Assembly: GCF_014171575.1 (NCBI RefSeq)
Contig: NZ_CP050453.1
Span: 3,534,001-3,598,000 of the forward strand
Direction of reading: 5' to 3'
Length of the DNA: 64,000 nt
Origin: Microbacterium sp. Se63.02b
GTDB lineage: Bacteria > Actinomycetota > Actinomycetes > Actinomycetales > Microbacteriaceae
The notes beneath the pieces were generated by a model. The model was not told the origin of the DNA. It worked only from the letters and a program-made list of their open reading frames with translations, and searched no databases. Position numbers and translations under genes: made by a program. Shown one piece after another: positions 18,325 through 27,924 of this stretch (positions are counted from its first letter, which is position 1; each line of letters starts with the position of its first letter).

Positions 18325-19081
18325 CAGGTCTCCAGCGTGCTGCCGGTGGCCACGAACTCGTCGCGGTGCTCGTCGGCGACGCCCGCGAGGTTGAGTTCGA
18401 ACGTGAAGCCCTGCTCGAAGCGGTAGCTGCGGTTGACGTCGATCGGGTCGATGCCGTTGAGCGCCTCCTTCGCCGCGCGGATCACCCTCGTGTCCTTCGC
18501 GGCGATCCGGGCGGCGAACGCGAACGCCGCGTCGTCGAGTTCGGCGCGCGGCACCACCTGATCGACCGAACCGAGCTCGGCCAGACGCTGGGCCGTGACC
18601 GTGCGCGCGGAGTAGTACATCGCACGCAGCATGTGGTGCGGCACGAGCCGCGCGAGATGCGTGGCGGCGCCGAGAGCGCCTCTGTCGACCTCCGGAACGC
18701 CGAAGTACGCATCGTCCGAGGCGATGATGACATCGGAGTTGCCGACGAGGCCGACCCCGCCGCCGAGACAGAAGCCGTTGACGGCCGAGATCACCGGAAC
18801 CGGGCACTCGTAGATGGCCTTGAACGCGTCGAAACAGCCGCGGTTGGCCCCGAGCAGACCCCCGAACCCCTCGATCCGCTGCACCTCCTTGATGTCGACT
18901 CCGGCGTTGAAGCCCTTGCCCTCTGCGCGCAGGACGACCACGCGGGTCGACCCGTCGGCGCCGGCCTCGCGCATCGCGTCGGCCACATCGAACCACCCCT
19001 GCACCGGCAGTGCATTCACGGGGGATAGTTCATCGTGACGACGTGTACGCCCTTGTCCTGCGTGGTGATCTCGATCGACAT
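18324..19081 (-). CDS. echA20: EchA20, crotonase-fold ring-opening hydrolase
   Basis: Matches mycobacterial EchA20 (Rv3550), which hydrolytically opens the first of the two remaining rings (HIEC-CoA to COCHEA-CoA). Diagnostic stretches are A-E-G-K-G-F-N-A-G-V-D-I-K-E, G-G-G-V-G-L-V-G-N, Y-F-G-V-P-E and E-Q-G-F-T-F-E-L-N-L-A-G-V-A-D-E-H-R. The position of rat hydratase Glu144 is Gly and that of Glu164 is kept as Glu. The first 21 residues are one frame off, with a base missing in a C run near 19022; repaired length is 252. It is followed directly by ipdA2. Confidence 0.9.
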
Positions 19082-19091
19082 GAGTGCCTGC

Positions 19092-19949
19092 CTAACTCTG
19101 CTTCCGGTTGTTCTGGTTGTCCTGCCGGTCCGGTGTCGCGGCGATGTGCGCCCGCATCCAGGAGACCGAGCGGCGAAGCGCCGACTCCGCGCCCTCTTCC
19201 TCGATCGCCGGGCCGATCAGCTCGGCATCGACGATGCCCTCGTACCCGGCACGGACGACCTGCTCGAGGAGCTGCCGCATCGGCAGGTCCGCATCGCCCG
19301 GCACCCATCGGCTGGGGAACGACGATGTGCCGAGCACGAAGTCGGAGACCTGCACGATCTCGATCTGCGCCGTCCGGTCGGCGACGAGCGCGTCGAGGCC
19401 GCGCTCCTGCCAGCAGCAGTACAGGTCGAGGCACACGCCCATCCCTGCTCTCTCGGCGAGCGCGAACGCGTCGGCGGCCGTATGGGTGAAGCTGATGTCA
19501 CTGCGCAGCGACATGGTGTTCTCGACGGCCAGACGCACGTCGAGCGACCCGGCGAGCTGCACGAGAGGGGCCAGGCGTCGGGCGAAGAGGTCTGCCGCAC
19601 GCTCCCAGTCCAGGTGGCCGGAGGAACCCGAGGTCAGATACACCGTGCCGGCGCCGAGGTCATGCGCTCGGCGCACGCCGTCGGCGAGCACGGCGAGCTG
19701 CCTCTCCCACCCCGCGGCATCGTCCGGGTGGGCGCTGAGCGGATGCACCAGGTAACCGAGGCGCACACCGTGCTCCTCGAGCAGCTCCGCCACGCGCACG
19801 GTGTCATGCCCTGCCGTCTTCACCGCAGGCAGTCCGACGAGATCCGTGCCGGTGCGCCCGTACATCGCGATCTCCTCGTCGAGGTCCCAGGACAACGCCG
19901 CCATGCCGCTCACGCACACGGCAGGACCGGGGATGCGGGCGTCGGTCAT
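19092..19949 (-). CDS. Xylose isomerase-like TIM-barrel protein
   Basis: A 285-residue protein of the sugar phosphate isomerase/epimerase (AP endonuclease 2) superfamily. Metal-ligand-like residues appear in L-A-V-E-N-T, C-L-D-L-Y and D-A-E-L-I-G-P. Such proteins isomerise or epimerise polyols and hydroxy-ketones using a divalent metal. A steroid-related role is not established; its place between echA20 and an NAD(P)-binding protein, with 4-base overlap upstream, suggests isomerisation of a ring or side-chain hydroxyketone. No frame breaks. Confidence 0.75.
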   Translation of the reverse strand: MTDARIPGPAVCVSGMAALSWDLDEEIAMYGRTGTDLVGLPAVKTAGHDTVRVAELLEEHGVRLGYLVHPLSAHPDDAAGWERQLAVLADGVRRAHDLGAGTVYLTSGSSGHLDWERAADLFARRLAPLVQLAGSLDVRLAVENTMSLRSDISFTHTAADAFALAERAGMGVCLDLYCCWQERGLDALVADRTAQIEIVQVSDFVLGTSSFPSRWVPGDADLPMRQLLEQVVRAGYEGIVDAELIGPAIEEEGAESALRRSVSWMRAHIAATPDRQDNQNNRKQS

Positions 19950-20862
19950 GGTCGCGCGTCGACGCCGGCCACGATCTCCGCGAGCGCGCGCTCGACGTCG
20001 TCGCGGTCGTATCCGAGCGCCGCGGTCTCGTCGGGGTCCGGCTCGAACGCGATGACGGCTCCCCTCCCTGGACGATGAAGCGGTCCGGCTGGAAGGGGTG
20101 CTCTTCGTCGCGTTCCTCGATCACGTGCCGACTGCCGGCGGCCTCGGCCAGGAGCTGGAAGTAGTCGCGGTAGCTGAGGTTGCGATCGCCCACGAGGTAG
20201 GCGTGCCCTGCGGCCCCCGAATCGAGCGCCCCTTGCACCGCCTGCGAGAGCGAGCGGACCGACATGTAGTTCGTGCCGCCAGGAGGAGCGAACAACGCAG
20301 GGTCTTCGACCTCTCCGCGCACCCACGCCACCATGCGGGCGAAGCGTCGGAGGCCGCGCTCGTCGGCCCCGACGATCGAGGGCGGGTTCAGCGTGATCGC
20401 GGAGAAGCCGTCTCCGCTGAGCGCGCGCGCCCCGTCGTCGGCATCCCGGCGCGCCGCCACATAGGGGATGCGCTCCGCCCACTCCGGATGCAGCTGGTGG
20501 TAGTAGCTGCCGATCTGCACGAAGCGCGAGACGCCCGCGGCCTTGGCGAGGGCGGCGAACCGCGGGACGCCCCCGCTCTGTGTCCGCTCCCAGAAGTCGG
20601 CGTCCTCCTGCTCCGCCGGGACATGACGGATGTCGTTGCCCGCCGAGAACACGATCGCGTCGAAGCCCTCGAGCGCCACGGGAGCGGACTCGGTCTCGGT
20701 GTAGTCGCCGATCAGCCGCGGCATGCCCGCCACGGCGCTCGGGTCGCGGTCGGAGGGGCCACGGCGCGACATGACCGTGACCTCGTCGCCCCGCGCCGCG
20801 AGGTCGGCCGCGATGCGGCTCCCGATCATGCCGGTCGCACCGACCACGAGCACACGACTCAT
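19946..20862 (-). CDS. NAD(P)-binding epimerase/dehydrogenase-like protein
   Basis: Extended/atypical SDR of about 305 residues starting with V-V-G-A-T-G-M-I-G-S. The motif around S-Y-Y-H-Q with Y-V-A-A-R is less canonical than YxxxK. One base is missing near 20062; the repaired end reads I-A-F-E-P-D-P-D-E-T-A-A-L-G-Y-D. It overlaps both neighbours by 4 bases. Could reduce or epimerise an intermediate, or be a two-step partner of the TIM-barrel isomerase. Confidence 0.72.
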
Positions 20863-21640
20863 ACGAACACCGCCTTCGCGTCCGAGATCACCGGCGCACC
20901 GTCGCGGCGCAGCTCGAAGGCGCCGTCGGGCCAGCTCTCCAGCTCGAGCACATCGCCGGGCACGACGGGACCGGTGAAGCGTCCGTGCAGCGACGTGAGG
21001 TCGGCGGGGTGGGCGCCGCGATCACGCGCCATCACGAGCGTCGCGGCGGCGAGGGTGCACAGCCCCTGGAGGATGGGGATCGACTGACCGATGCGCGCCG
21101 ACGCCTCGGGGTCGATGTGGATGTGGTGGCGGTCTCCGGTGAGTCGGTAGAGCGCGGCCTGCGTGGGGAACGTCGGCACGGCGCCGATCGTCCCGGGCCC
21201 GCGGTCGGCGGCCGTTGCGCGTGCCGGCCCTCGTTCTCCGCCGAAACCACCCGTTCCGGGGGCGAACAGCGACCACATCGCGGTGAACTGCGCGCACTCC
21301 ACGATCACCTCGAAGACCGAGGCAGTGCCTTTGTCCCACACGTCGCCGACGCGAGCGTTCAGGGTGACCTCCCCGACCGGGGCAGGGGGCCATGCACCTC
21401 GAGCGTCTGGGATCCGTGCACCGCGGCATCGCCGTATGCACCGGCCTCGGCGAGGACGTCCGGTGCCCATTGCGCGAGTGTGAGGCCGAACGACGGCAGC
21501 ACGCGCAGGCGATCCTCGAACACGAGGTCGAGATCATCGGCGCGGGCCCCCACCGCGAGGGCGTAGAGGATCGCGTCTCTCTCGTCGTACCCGACGACGC
21601 GCGTTCCGAGCGATCGTCCCGCCCATTCGCCGCTGTTCAT
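20859..21640 (-). CDS. Double-hotdog MaoC-like enoyl-CoA hydratase
   Basis: About 260 residues with two hotdog halves, resembling Rv3538/peroxisomal hydratase 2. The N-half has Y-A-L-A-V-G-A and the C-half has the catalytic-type segment L-T-G-D-R-H-H-I-H-I-D-P with I-L-Q-G-L-C-T. One base is missing near 21388 after E-V-H-G-P-L-P. Expected to add water to a 2-enoyl-CoA with R stereochemistry, followed by oxidation by the Rv3548c-like SDR encoded immediately upstream (ATGA overlap); together they resemble a split multifunctional enzyme. Confidence 0.83.
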
Positions 21641-22538
21641 GCGCCGTACACCGCCTCGGGGTGGGCGCCCTCATCCACGAGTGCGCGGACCGCGTCGCCG
21701 ATCTCGGCGGCGGCCCAGCGGCGGTCGAGTTCGCGCGCCGGCCCATGGCGCCATCCTCTTCGAGGCAGATCCGACCACCCTCGATCTCGATCACACGGCC
21801 GGTGATGTCGCAGTCGGGGCTCGCGAGCCAGGCCACGAGCGGGGAGACGTTGGCGGGGTCCATGCGGTCGAAGCCCTCGACGGGCGCGGCCATCGCGTCG
21901 GCGAAGGGCCCCTCGGTCATGCGTGTGCGGGCGGACGGGGCGATCGCGTTCACGGCGACCCCGTAGCGGCCGAGCTCCTGCGCGGCGACGAGGGTGAGCG
22001 AGGCGATGCCACCCTTGGCCGCGGAGTAGGCCGCCTGGCCGACGCTGCCCTGGAGCCCGGCGCCCGACGAGGTGTTGATGACGCGGGCGGTGGGGACCCT
22101 GCCCTCCTTGGCTTCGGCGCGCCAGTACGCGCCGGCGTGCCGGAGCGGGGCGAAGTGTCCTTTGAGGTGCACGCGGATCACCGAGTCCCATTCGTCTTCG
22201 TCGGCGTTGACGAGCATCCGGTCGCGCACGAAGCCCGCGTTGTTGACGAGGATGTCCAGGCGCCCGAACGTGGAGATCGCCTGCGCGATGAGCTCGCCCG
22301 CCTCCAGGAAGTCGGCGATGTCGGCACCGTTGGCGACGGCTTCGCCGCCCTCGGCGCGGATCGTGTCGACGACGTCCTGAGCGGGGCCGACCGAGTTCCC
22401 CGCTCCGTCGAGCGCCGTGCCCAGGTCGTTCACGACGACCCTGGCGCCCTGCCTGGCGAGTTCGAGCGCGTGCTCACGGCCGAGACCGCGTCCGGCACCG
22501 GTCACGATCGCGACCCGTCCATCGAGAATTCCTGCCAT
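21637..22538 (-). CDS. SDR oxidoreductase, Rv3548c-like (second copy)
   Basis: About 300 residues with TGAGRGLG, NNAG and Y-S-A-A-K, plus R-D-R-M-L-V-N as in Rv3548c. One base is missing near 21745 (G-A-M-G-P-A-R-E-L is disrupted). It is the first gene of the seven-gene operon ending with ipdB2, and is divergent from ipdC across a gap containing one KstR2-like operator. Likely a 3-hydroxyacyl-CoA dehydrogenase partner of the adjacent hydratase. Confidence 0.86.
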
Positions 22539-22604
22539 GTCCGACTCTCCTTCGAGACCGCGCCGGTGTGTGCGACCGACGGAACACCCCCACCCTAGCA
22601 ACCA

Positions 22605-22618
22605 AGCAAACGCTAGGG
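22605..22618. promoter_or_regulatory. KstR2-like operator 6
   Basis: AGCAAACGCTAGGG in a longer C-C-A-A-G-C / G-C-T-A-G-G palindrome, in the divergent gap between the SDR operon and ipdC. A TAGGCT box at 22631-22636 may be the ipdC -10 element. Confidence 0.83.
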
Positions 22619-22700
22619 CAAGTGCGGTAGGCTGCATGCACACGGTCGACGAGCGGCACGGACGCGCGACACGATGCACGACACAGAGAGGTGTTCCGAC

Positions 22701-23774
22701 ATGACCACTCCCCCTATGCTCTCGACGGCGCTCACGCGTCTGACCGGCGTCGACCACCCCGTCGTGCAGACGGGCATGGGCTGGGTGGCCGGCGCCCGCC
22801 TGGTCTCGGCGACGGCAGAGGCCGGCGGCCTCGGCATCCTCGCCTCGGCCACCATGGACACCGCCGAGCTCGAGCGGCAGATCATCGAGGTCAAGGAGCG
22901 CACAGACCGACCTTTCGGCGTGAACCTCCGCGCGGATGCCGGCGACGCCGAGCAGCGTGTCGACATCATGATCCGTCACGGCGTGAAGGTGGCCAGCTTC
23001 GCCCTCGCCCCTCGACGCGAGCTGATCGAGAAGCTCAAGGAGCACGGCGTCGTCGTGATCCCCTCGATCGGAGCAGTGCGTCACGCCGAGAAGGTCGCCG
23101 CCTGGGGTGCGGATGCGGTCATGGTCCAGGGCGGCGAGGGCGGCGGGCACACGGGCGCCGTCCCCACGTCGATCCTGGTCCCCTCCGTCATCGCGGCCGT
23201 CGACATCCCGGTGATCGCCGCCGGCGGCTTCCATGACGGGCGCGGGCTCGCCGCGGCCCTGGCGTTCGGTGCCGCGGGCGTCGGAATGGGCACGAGGTTC
23301 CTGCTCACGCGCGACAGCGCCGTGCCCGACGCCATCAAGCAGCGCTACCTGGGCTTCGGGCTCGACGGCACGGTCGTCACCACGAAGGCCGACGGGATGC
23401 CGCACCGCCTGCTGCGGACGGAGTACATCGAGGGTCTGGAGCGGCGGGCCGGCATCCGGCAGCTGCTTCCGACGCTGCGCCGCTCGCTCGAGTTCAAGCG
23501 CATGTCGGGGATGAGCTGGCGCGACCTCGCCGCAGACGCCGCCTCGATGAAGAAGGCCACCGGCCGCTCGTGGTCGCAGATGACTCTCGCCGCGAACACA
23601 CCCATGCTGCTGAAAGCGGGCCTCGTCGACGGCGACACCCGCGCCGGGATGCTCGCGGCTGGACAGGTGGTGGGCCTGATCGACGACCTTCCCAGCTGCG
23701 AGGAGCTCGTCGACCGCATCGTGCGCGACGCCGTCGTGCACGTGCGCGCCGCAGCATCCTGCATCATCGACTGA
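22701..23774 (+). CDS. ipdC: IpdC flavin-dependent oxidoreductase
   Basis: Intact 357-residue TIM-barrel flavoprotein, extremely close to mycobacterial IpdC (Rv3553): V-V-Q-T-G-M-G-W-V-A-G-A-R-L-V-S-A-T, A-S-F-A-L-A-P, the FMN loop QGGEGGGHTG, and A-A-N-T-P-M-L-L-K-A-G-L-V-D-G near the end. It dehydrogenates a HIC-CoA intermediate so that the ring becomes hydrolysable by EchA20. It is monocistronic and divergent from the operon that holds echA20 and ipdAB. ATG 22701 follows an AGAGAGG site. Confidence 0.92.
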   Translation: MTTPPMLSTALTRLTGVDHPVVQTGMGWVAGARLVSATAEAGGLGILASATMDTAELERQIIEVKERTDRPFGVNLRADAGDAEQRVDIMIRHGVKVASFALAPRRELIEKLKEHGVVVIPSIGAVRHAEKVAAWGADAVMVQGGEGGGHTGAVPTSILVPSVIAAVDIPVIAAGGFHDGRGLAAALAFGAAGVGMGTRFLLTRDSAVPDAIKQRYLGFGLDGTVVTTKADGMPHRLLRTEYIEGLERRAGIRQLLPTLRRSLEFKRMSGMSWRDLAADAASMKKATGRSWSQMTLAANTPMLLKAGLVDGDTRAGMLAAGQVVGLIDDLPSCEELVDRIVRDAVVHVRAAASCIID

Positions 23775-23795
23775 GGTATCGGCGTCGAGACACCG

Positions 23796-23821
23796 GGACC
23801 CCGCCGTCCGCGACGGGGTCC
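23796..23821. terminator. Bidirectional hairpin between ipdC and fadA6
   Basis: GGACCCCG-N10-CGGGGTCC, an 8-bp perfect stem in the 55-base gap between convergent genes. There is no T tract, as is common in actinobacteria. Confidence 0.55.
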
Positions 23822-23829
23822 ACGAGCCG

Positions 23830-24981
23830 TCAGAGGCGTTCGATGATCGTGACGTTCGCGAGTCCGCCGCCCTCGCACATGGTCTGCAGGCCGTAACGAC
23901 CGCCGGTGCGCTCGAGTTCGTTGAGCATCGTGGTCATGAGCCGCGTGCCGGTCGCGCCGATCGGATGCCCGAGCGCGATGCCGCCGCCGTTGACGTTGAC
24001 CTTCTCCCGCGGCACCCCGGTCTCCTTCATCCAGGCGAGCACGACCGACGCGAAGGCCTCGTTCACCTCGAACAGGTCGATGTCGTCGAGGTTCATGCCC
24101 GCACGCTCGAGGGCGTACCTCGTGGCGGGGATCGGCGCCGTCAGCATGAACACGGGGCTGTCTCCGCGCACCGACATGTGGTGGATGCGGGCGCGCGGGG
24201 TGAGCCCGTGGTCTGCGACGGCCTGTGCGCTCGCGACGAGCACCGCGCTGGAGGCGTCGCTGATCTGCGAGGCGACCGCCGCGGTCAGCCGTCCGCCCGG
24301 GGTGAGGGTCTGCAGGCCGGCCATCCGCTCCAACGAAGTGTCCCGCCGCACGCCCTCATCGTGGTCGAGTCCGTTCAGCGGCGCGATCTGGCTCGTGAAG
24401 CGGCCCTCGTCCTGTGCGGTCGCAGCGCGCTGGTGGCTCTCCAGCGCGAACTGCTCCATCTCCTCCCGGGTGATGTCCCACTTCTCGGCGATCATCTCGG
24501 CGCCGACGAACTGCGAGATCTCCTGGTCGGGGTATCGCTCCTGCCATCCGGGGGACTCGGCGAACGGCGTGGTGAAGCCGTAGGCCTCGCCGGCGACCAT
24601 GGCCGACGAGATCGGCAGTCGCGACATGTTCTGCAACCCGCCGGCGATCACGAGGTCGTTGGTGCCGCTCATCACGGCCTGCGCCGCGAAGTGCACGGCC
24701 TGCTGGCTCGATCCGCACTGGCGATCGATCGTGACACCGGGCACGTGCTCGGGGAATCCGGCGACCAGCACGGCCGAGCGGCCGACGTTGCCCGCCTGGC
24801 CGCCGATCGTGTCGGTCGCACCGATGATGACGTCGTCGAGCGCCGCCGGATCGATGCCGGTGCGTTCGACCAGCGCCTTCAGGCTGTGCGCGCCGAGGTC
24901 GGCCGGGTGGATGCCCGAGAGCGAGCCGCCGCGCTTGCCGACGGGCGAGCGGACGGCGTCGACGATGTATGCCTCTGCCAT
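23830..24981 (-). CDS. fadA6: FadA6 beta-ketoacyl-CoA thiolase
   Basis: Intact 383-residue thiolase nearly collinear with Rv3556c (FadA6), which releases acetyl-CoA from a ketoacyl-CoA after ring opening. The nucleophilic Cys is in D-R-Q-C-G-S-S-Q-Q, the His in G-H-P-I-G-A-T-G and the second Cys in M-C-E-G-G-G. It also carries F-M-L-T-A-P-I-P-A-T-R-Y-A-L, shared with FadA6. It follows ipdF and fadE30 in one operon, the same gene set as in mycobacteria. Confidence 0.92.
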   Translation of the reverse strand: MAEAYIVDAVRSPVGKRGGSLSGIHPADLGAHSLKALVERTGIDPAALDDVIIGATDTIGGQAGNVGRSAVLVAGFPEHVPGVTIDRQCGSSQQAVHFAAQAVMSGTNDLVIAGGLQNMSRLPISSAMVAGEAYGFTTPFAESPGWQERYPDQEISQFVGAEMIAEKWDITREEMEQFALESHQRAATAQDEGRFTSQIAPLNGLDHDEGVRRDTSLERMAGLQTLTPGGRLTAAVASQISDASSAVLVASAQAVADHGLTPRARIHHMSVRGDSPVFMLTAPIPATRYALERAGMNLDDIDLFEVNEAFASVVLAWMKETGVPREKVNVNGGGIALGHPIGATGTRLMTTMLNELERTGGRYGLQTMCEGGGLANVTIIERL

Positions 24982-25001
24982 GTTCTTCCTTCTTCCTGAT
25001 C

Positions 25002-25789
25002 TCACGCGTGCTGACTGCTGACGGCGACGACCTCGCCGGTCATATAAGAGGAGTATGCGCTGGCGAGGAACACCATGACGTTGGCGACCTCCCAGGGTTC
25101 CGCCGCACGACCGAAGGCCTCTCGGGCCTTGAGCTGCTCGAGCAGTTCGGGCGTCGTGACCTTCTCGAGGAACGGATGCATCGCCAGACTCGGCGAGACC
25201 GCGTTGACGCGGATGCCGTGCGGGGCGAGATCCATCGCCGCGCTGCGGGTGAGCGCCATCACGCCCGCTTTGGCCGCGGCGTAGTGGGCCTGTTCGGCCT
25301 GGGCGCGCCAGCCGACGACCGAGGCGTTGTTCACGATCACGCCCGCGGTGCCCGCAGCGACCATGCGACGCCCGACGGCGCGGATGCAGCGGAAGGTGCC
25401 GGTCAGCGTCACGTCGAGCACGATCCCCACTGCTCGTCCGTCATGTCGAGGATCGAGACGGAGCCGCCGAGGCCGGCGTTGTTGATCATCACATCGATCG
25501 GGCCGCCGTCTTCGGCCAGATCGAGGAACGCGGTGATCTGCTCCTCGACCGTCACGTCGCACACGGCGGTGCGCACCCGGTCGGCGCCGAAGCGCGCGCC
25601 CAGCTCCTGCTGCGTCTGCTCCAGACGACCGGCATGCGTGTCGCCGAGCACGACCAGTGCGGCACCCTCCTCCAGACAGCGGACAGCGGCGGCCTGCCCG
25701 ATTCCCGCTCCGGCGGCCGCGGTGATGACGACGCGCTTTCCGGTCAGGAGGCCGTGGCCGGGGACGTACTCGGGGGTGGTGGAGCTCAT
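25002..25789 (-). CDS. ipdF: IpdF hydroxyacyl-CoA (5-OH-HIC-CoA) dehydrogenase
   Basis: SDR matching Rv3559c (IpdF), which oxidises the ring hydroxyl of 5-OH-HIC-CoA. Matching blocks are G-H-G-L-L-T-G-K, N-N-A-G-L-G-G, V-N-N-A-S-V-V-G-W-R-A-Q, H-Y-A-A-A-K-A-G-V-M-A-L-T-R and the end L-T/M-T-G-E-V-V-A-V-S-S-Q-H. One base is missing in the G run near 25425 (D-E-Q-W). Repaired length is 262. The start overlaps the fadE30 stop by ATGA. Confidence 0.92.
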
Positions 25790-26951
25790 GGACGGGCCTC
25801 TCGGGGTAGGCCGAGCACACGCTCGGCGATGACGTTGCGCTGGATCTCGTCCGAGCCGCCGTAGATGGTGTCGGCTCGGCTGAACAGGAACAGGGTCTGC
25901 AGGTCGTCGAGCGCGTAGTCCGGCCCGACGAGGAGCGATGCGGGGCCGGAGACGTCCATCGCGAGTTCGCCGAGCGAGCGATGCCAGTTCGACCACAGCA
26001 GCTTCGTCACCGAGGCGCCGTCACCCTGCTCGCCGCCGAGCGTGCGCAGCGCGTGCTGACGGATCACCTCGAGCTCCATACGCGCCCGCACCAGCCGGTC
26101 GCGGAGCACGGCGTCGTCGATCGCTCCGGTGCGCGTGGCCGTGTCGATCACGGCATCCAGCTCCCGTCGGAACGCGATCTGCTGGGCGAGGGTCGACACT
26201 CCGCGCTCGAACCCGAGCGTCGCCATGGCGACCTTGAAGCCGTTCCCCTCGCCGCCGACGACCAGATCGGCGTCGGTGCGGGCGTCGTCGAAGAACACCT
26301 CGTTGAACTCGCTGGTCGCCGTGAGCTGCAGGATCGGCCGCACCTCGACGCCGGGCTGGGCCATCGGCACGAGCAGGTACGACAGTCCGTGATGACGGGT
26401 GGATCCCGGCTCGGTGCGGGCGATCACGAAGCACCAGTCCGCGTGCTGGGCGAGAGAGGTCCACACCTTCTGCCCCGAGATCGACCACTCGTCGCCGACG
26501 CGGTGCGCCTTGGTCGACACGGCGGCGAGGTCGGAGCCCGCCCCGGCTCGGAGTAGCCCTGGCACCAGAGCTCTTCGACGGCGACGATGCCGGGGAGGAA
26601 GCGGGCTCTCTGCTCGGGGGTGCCGTGGGCGATGAGGGTCGGACCCAGAAGCTCTTCGCCGAGGTGGTTCACCCTGGCCGGAGCATCCGCCCTGGCGTAT
26701 TCCTCATGGAAGATGACCTGCTGGGCGATGCTGAGTCCGCGACCCCCGTGCTCGACGGGCCAGGCCACGCAGGTCCATCCGGCGGCAGCCATGTGACGGT
26801 TCCACTCCAGCCGCGCCTCGAAGTCCTCGTGCTCGCGTCCGGAGCCCCCGCGTCCCCGCAGCGCGGCGAAGCGTCCGGCGAGGTTCTCCTCCAGCCAGCC
26901 GCGGATCTCGGCGCGGAAGCGTTCATCCGCGTCGTGCTGCGTCGCGTCCAT
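25786..26951 (-). CDS. fadE30: FadE30 acyl-CoA dehydrogenase
   Basis: Matches Rv3560c, the dehydrogenase that starts beta-oxidation of the propionyl side chain of 5-OH-HIP-CoA. Shared blocks: C-Q-G-Y-S-E-P-G-A-G-S-D-L-A, G-Q-K-V-W-T-S-L-A, L-G-F-E-R-G-V-S-T-L and I-Y-G-G-S-D-E-I-Q-R-N-V-I-A-E-R-V-L-G-L-P-R. One base is missing near 26547 (between E-P-G and A-G-S). Repaired length is 388. It is the first gene of fadE30-ipdF-fadA6, divergent from the crotonase-fadE31-33 operon, with a shared operator at 27010. Confidence 0.93.
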
Positions 26952-27009
26952 CTGTGCTCCTCATCGAGTCGTGGTCTTCGGCATGCCGTTCACGTATAGT
27001 ATCAAGGAA

Positions 27010-27023
27010 ACCAAGCGATTGTT
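27010..27023. promoter_or_regulatory. KstR2-like operator 7
   Basis: ACCAAGCGATTGTT, part of a 22-base inverted repeat with arms AAACCAA / TTGGTTT. A TATAGT box at 26995-27000 just before it fits a rightward promoter, so the repressor would sit on the start point of the crotonase operon. Confidence 0.83.
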
Positions 27024-27057
27024 TGGTTTGATGCTGGAGTTCAGAGAGGAACCCGTC

Positions 27058-27924
27058 ATGCCCGTCGAATCCGCCGATGCCGTGGTGACCTACGAAGTGC
27101 GCGGGTCGACCGCGATCGTGAGGTTGAACCGCCCCCAGTATCGCAACGCCCAGAACTCGAAGGTCACCTACGCGCTCGACGCGGCCTTCACCAGGGCGGT
27201 CGACGACGACACGGTCAAGGTCATCGTGCTCGGCGGCAACGGGAAGCACTTCTGCGCCGGCCACGACATCGGAACCCCCGAACGCGACATCGACGAGAGC
27301 TTCGAGCGCAAGGCCGTGATCTGGTGGGACCATGTCGGTGCGCACGGCGTCGACTCCCGGTTCGCCCGCGAGTCCGAGGTGTACCTCGGGATGTGCCGCC
27401 GCTGGCGCGAGATCCCCAAACCCGTGATCGCGATGGTGCAGGGCGCCTGCATCGCCGGCGGACTCATGCTCGCCTGGTCGTGCGACTTCATCGTCGCGTC
27501 CGACGACGCCTTCTTCCAGGATCCGGTCGTGACGATGGGGATCCCCGGCGTCGAGTTCTTCGCGCATCCCTGGGTGACCAACCCCCGCGCGGCCAAGGAG
27601 ATGCTCTACACCGGAGACCGGATGCCCGCCGCCCGCGCGCACGAGCTGGGCATGGTGAATCACGTGGTGCCCCTCGACGAGCTGGAGCAGCGGACCCTCG
27701 AACTCGCCGACCGCATCGGCCGGATGCCGCGCCTCGGACTCGCCCTCGCCAAGAAGGCCGTCAACCAGGCCGAAGACCTCCAGGGCATGCGGGCCGGCAT
27801 GGACTCGGTGTTCGGCCTGCACCACGCCGCGCACGCCCACAACGCCGAAGTGGGCGCCGACTCGCTCGCCGGAGTCGATGTGAAGTCCATCAAGGCCGCC
27901 ACAGAGCAGGGAGCGAAGGGATGA
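27058..27924 (+). CDS. Crotonase-fold protein lacking both catalytic glutamates
   Basis: Intact 288-residue enoyl-CoA hydratase/isomerase superfamily member. The CoA/oxyanion elements are A-G-H-D-I-G and G-A-C-I-A-G-G. Aligned with rat crotonase, Glu144 is replaced by Met137 and Glu164 by Val157, so it should not be a classical hydratase. The long insertion with W-W-D-H-V-G is typical of a widespread but poorly characterised actinobacterial subgroup. It is first in the operon with fadE31-33 and overlaps fadE31 by ATGA; ATG 27058 has an AGAGAGGA site. It could be an isomerase, or a ring or C-C hydrolase as EchA20 is. Confidence 0.8.
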   Translation: MPVESADAVVTYEVRGSTAIVRLNRPQYRNAQNSKVTYALDAAFTRAVDDDTVKVIVLGGNGKHFCAGHDIGTPERDIDESFERKAVIWWDHVGAHGVDSRFARESEVYLGMCRRWREIPKPVIAMVQGACIAGGLMLAWSCDFIVASDDAFFQDPVVTMGIPGVEFFAHPWVTNPRAAKEMLYTGDRMPAARAHELGMVNHVVPLDELEQRTLELADRIGRMPRLGLALAKKAVNQAEDLQGMRAGMDSVFGLHHAAHAHNAEVGADSLAGVDVKSIKAATEQGAKG

